DNA of 64,000 nucleotides from contig CM074762.1 in assembly GCA_037355855.1 (NCBI GenBank), forward strand, positions 4,340,001 through 4,404,000, written 5' to 3'. Each line of letters opens with the position of its first letter. Position 1 is the stretch's first letter. The translations under genes were made by a program, and so were the position numbers. Below, in pieces: positions 62,919 through 64,000 of this stretch. The stretch comes from Pseudo-nitzschia pungens (lineage: Eukaryota > Bacillariophyta > Bacillariophyceae > Bacillariales > Bacillariaceae). A model generated the notes under the pieces. That model did no database searches. It was not told where the DNA came from and worked only from the letters and a program-made list of their open reading frames with translations.

Positions 62919-64000
62919 AACGACGGCCGGTGCCCGAAATTAAGTAAGGTTGGCCGGCTGTTGTACCAGATGGATCTGCCACGCGCGCGCCCCCCACCCA
63001 GTCCTGAGGGGCAATGCGAGCTGGACAGCCACGCTGATACGACTGCCGCCGGTTCCAACATGATCTTGCTTGAAGACCAAGTCGTCAGCCACGTCGATGT
63101 TCATCCTTTTTCGCCTGAGCTCGAGCCTATCAAGAACATTCCTATTGGGACCTGTGTTACGGCTTACACAGATACCGACGGGAAAGTTTGGTTGATTTAT
63201 TTCCACGAAGCACTGTATTTTGGCGACAAGTTGCCCCACAGCTTGATTTGTCCGAATCAGATACGGGACTGTCACCCCAATCGTGTCGATGAGGCGCCCC
63301 GTCAATATGACGGACAGTCCAGTCACTCCATCCATATTGACAATACCGATCCTGAAGATCCCCAAGCGGGACACACCCTCGACATCAAGCTCCTGCTTGA
63401 TGGGGTCGTGTCCTATTTCCCTTCCCGCAAGCCCACCAAGCATGAGATGGCCACATGCGATCATGTCGTTGCAACCCGAGACTTCCCTTGGGACCCGAAG
63501 AGCAAGAAGTTCGAGCAAGCCGAAGAAGCCATCGACGGATCTCATCCGTTGAATCCTATGCTGTCTGTCCTTCGCGCGGCGCCGCCTATGGCGACGCCCA
63601 TCGCGCCTGCCGAGACGACCACGAAGCAGTCCAAGAAGTCCAACAAGCGTAAGATGGAGCCCGTCGAAACACGGTCCAACTTCAGTCCCCATATGTACGA
63701 CAAGCCTCTTCGGAGCGACGAGCTGATCCTACCACAGCATGATTGCTATGAGAAGTACAAGCTGCGGAGCCTTCAGCAACTCTGTACCCGCCGTGATCTG
63801 ACCCCATGTGCGATTGCATCCGACTCTCGTCTGGATGCGCGGCTATCTTCTCTCTTTTCGGGCGATTCCTTGAAGACTTGCGGGGACGATGATGTAGACG
63901 AGGACGCAGCAGTACCAAGTCTTACAATCAATGCCCTGCATACGCCATTGTACGAGCGCGCCTACACCGATGGCCGCGAGCGCTTCGAATGGGATCCCCG
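62919..64000 (+). CDS. Pol polyprotein start (aspartic protease), partial at window end
   Basis: Open in the same frame as Gag, directly after its TGA, to the end of the window (about 360 codons, no stop). It has no ATG before YQMDLPRARPPP. The protease active-site motif CELDSHADTTAAGSNMILL begins about 33 codons in; DSHADT-type proteases are typical of algal and oomycete copia-like elements. It continues KNIPIGTCVTAYTDTDGKVWLIY, HSLICPNQIRDCHPNRVDEAP and DIKLLLDGVVSYFPSRKPT, the spacer usually found before integrase. Integrase and reverse transcriptase should lie beyond the window. Confidence 0.78.

Overview
This is nuclear DNA of a eukaryote, most likely a (pennate) diatom or a close photosynthetic stramenopile. 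The evidence is: short GT-AG introns of about 70-170 bp; a p300/CBP-type acetyltransferase; two proteins with bipartite plastid-import presequences (signal peptide cut just before a Phe, then a Ser/Arg/Lys-rich stretch); and a transposon set typical of diatoms (Crypton, DSHADT-protease LTR elements, a LINE with APE, RT and RNase H, Harbinger). The species cannot be fixed from the sequence alone.

Region 1 (1-23.0 kb) is gene-rich. In order it holds: a 10-exon SF1 helicase fused to a nuclease-like domain (614-6397, minus); a small plastid-targeted unknown protein (7213-7823, plus); a p300/CBP acetyltransferase (8016-13397, minus); a DNAJC9-type J-protein (15110-16419, plus); an intact Crypton tyrosine recombinase (17248-19641, minus); a plastid RidA deaminase (20196-20799, plus); and a multi-pass amino-acid transporter (21024-23011, minus). 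All multi-exon models were built by hand. Exon phases close exactly, and the joined proteins restore known family motifs.

Region 2 (23.3-64 kb) is almost wholly mobile and satellite DNA. A foldback element carrying a 12-bp minisatellite lies at 23.37-24.85 kb. A gag-only LTR retrotransposon (25475-37903, 5-bp target duplication ACTTA) is split inside its 5' LTR by a 9.3-kb element with terminal inverted repeats (TIRs; 25779-35076, TA duplication). That insert is built from satellite arrays and itself carries a 2.1-kb non-autonomous LINE (29773-31899). A 13.2-kb LINE (38720-51922) follows, with two overlapping ORFs, a 1-kb coding minisatellite and three tandem 3' ends inside a single target duplication. 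Then come a decayed Harbinger transposon (52209-56412) with a nested 1.5-kb TIR element, a related 573-bp MITE, another inverted-repeat element with the same GC-rich satellite, an LTR integrase fragment, and the 5' part of a gag-pol LTR element that runs off the window end.

The cellular genes show no shared pathway or operon-like arrangement. The most interesting structure is in the mobile half. One GC-rich satellite (core TGTATTATCGACGCGTTG) sits inside three otherwise unrelated inverted-repeat elements. Separately, a LINE and its non-autonomous partner share a 5' end, repeated stem-loops and 3' hairpins, one of which shows a compensatory base change.
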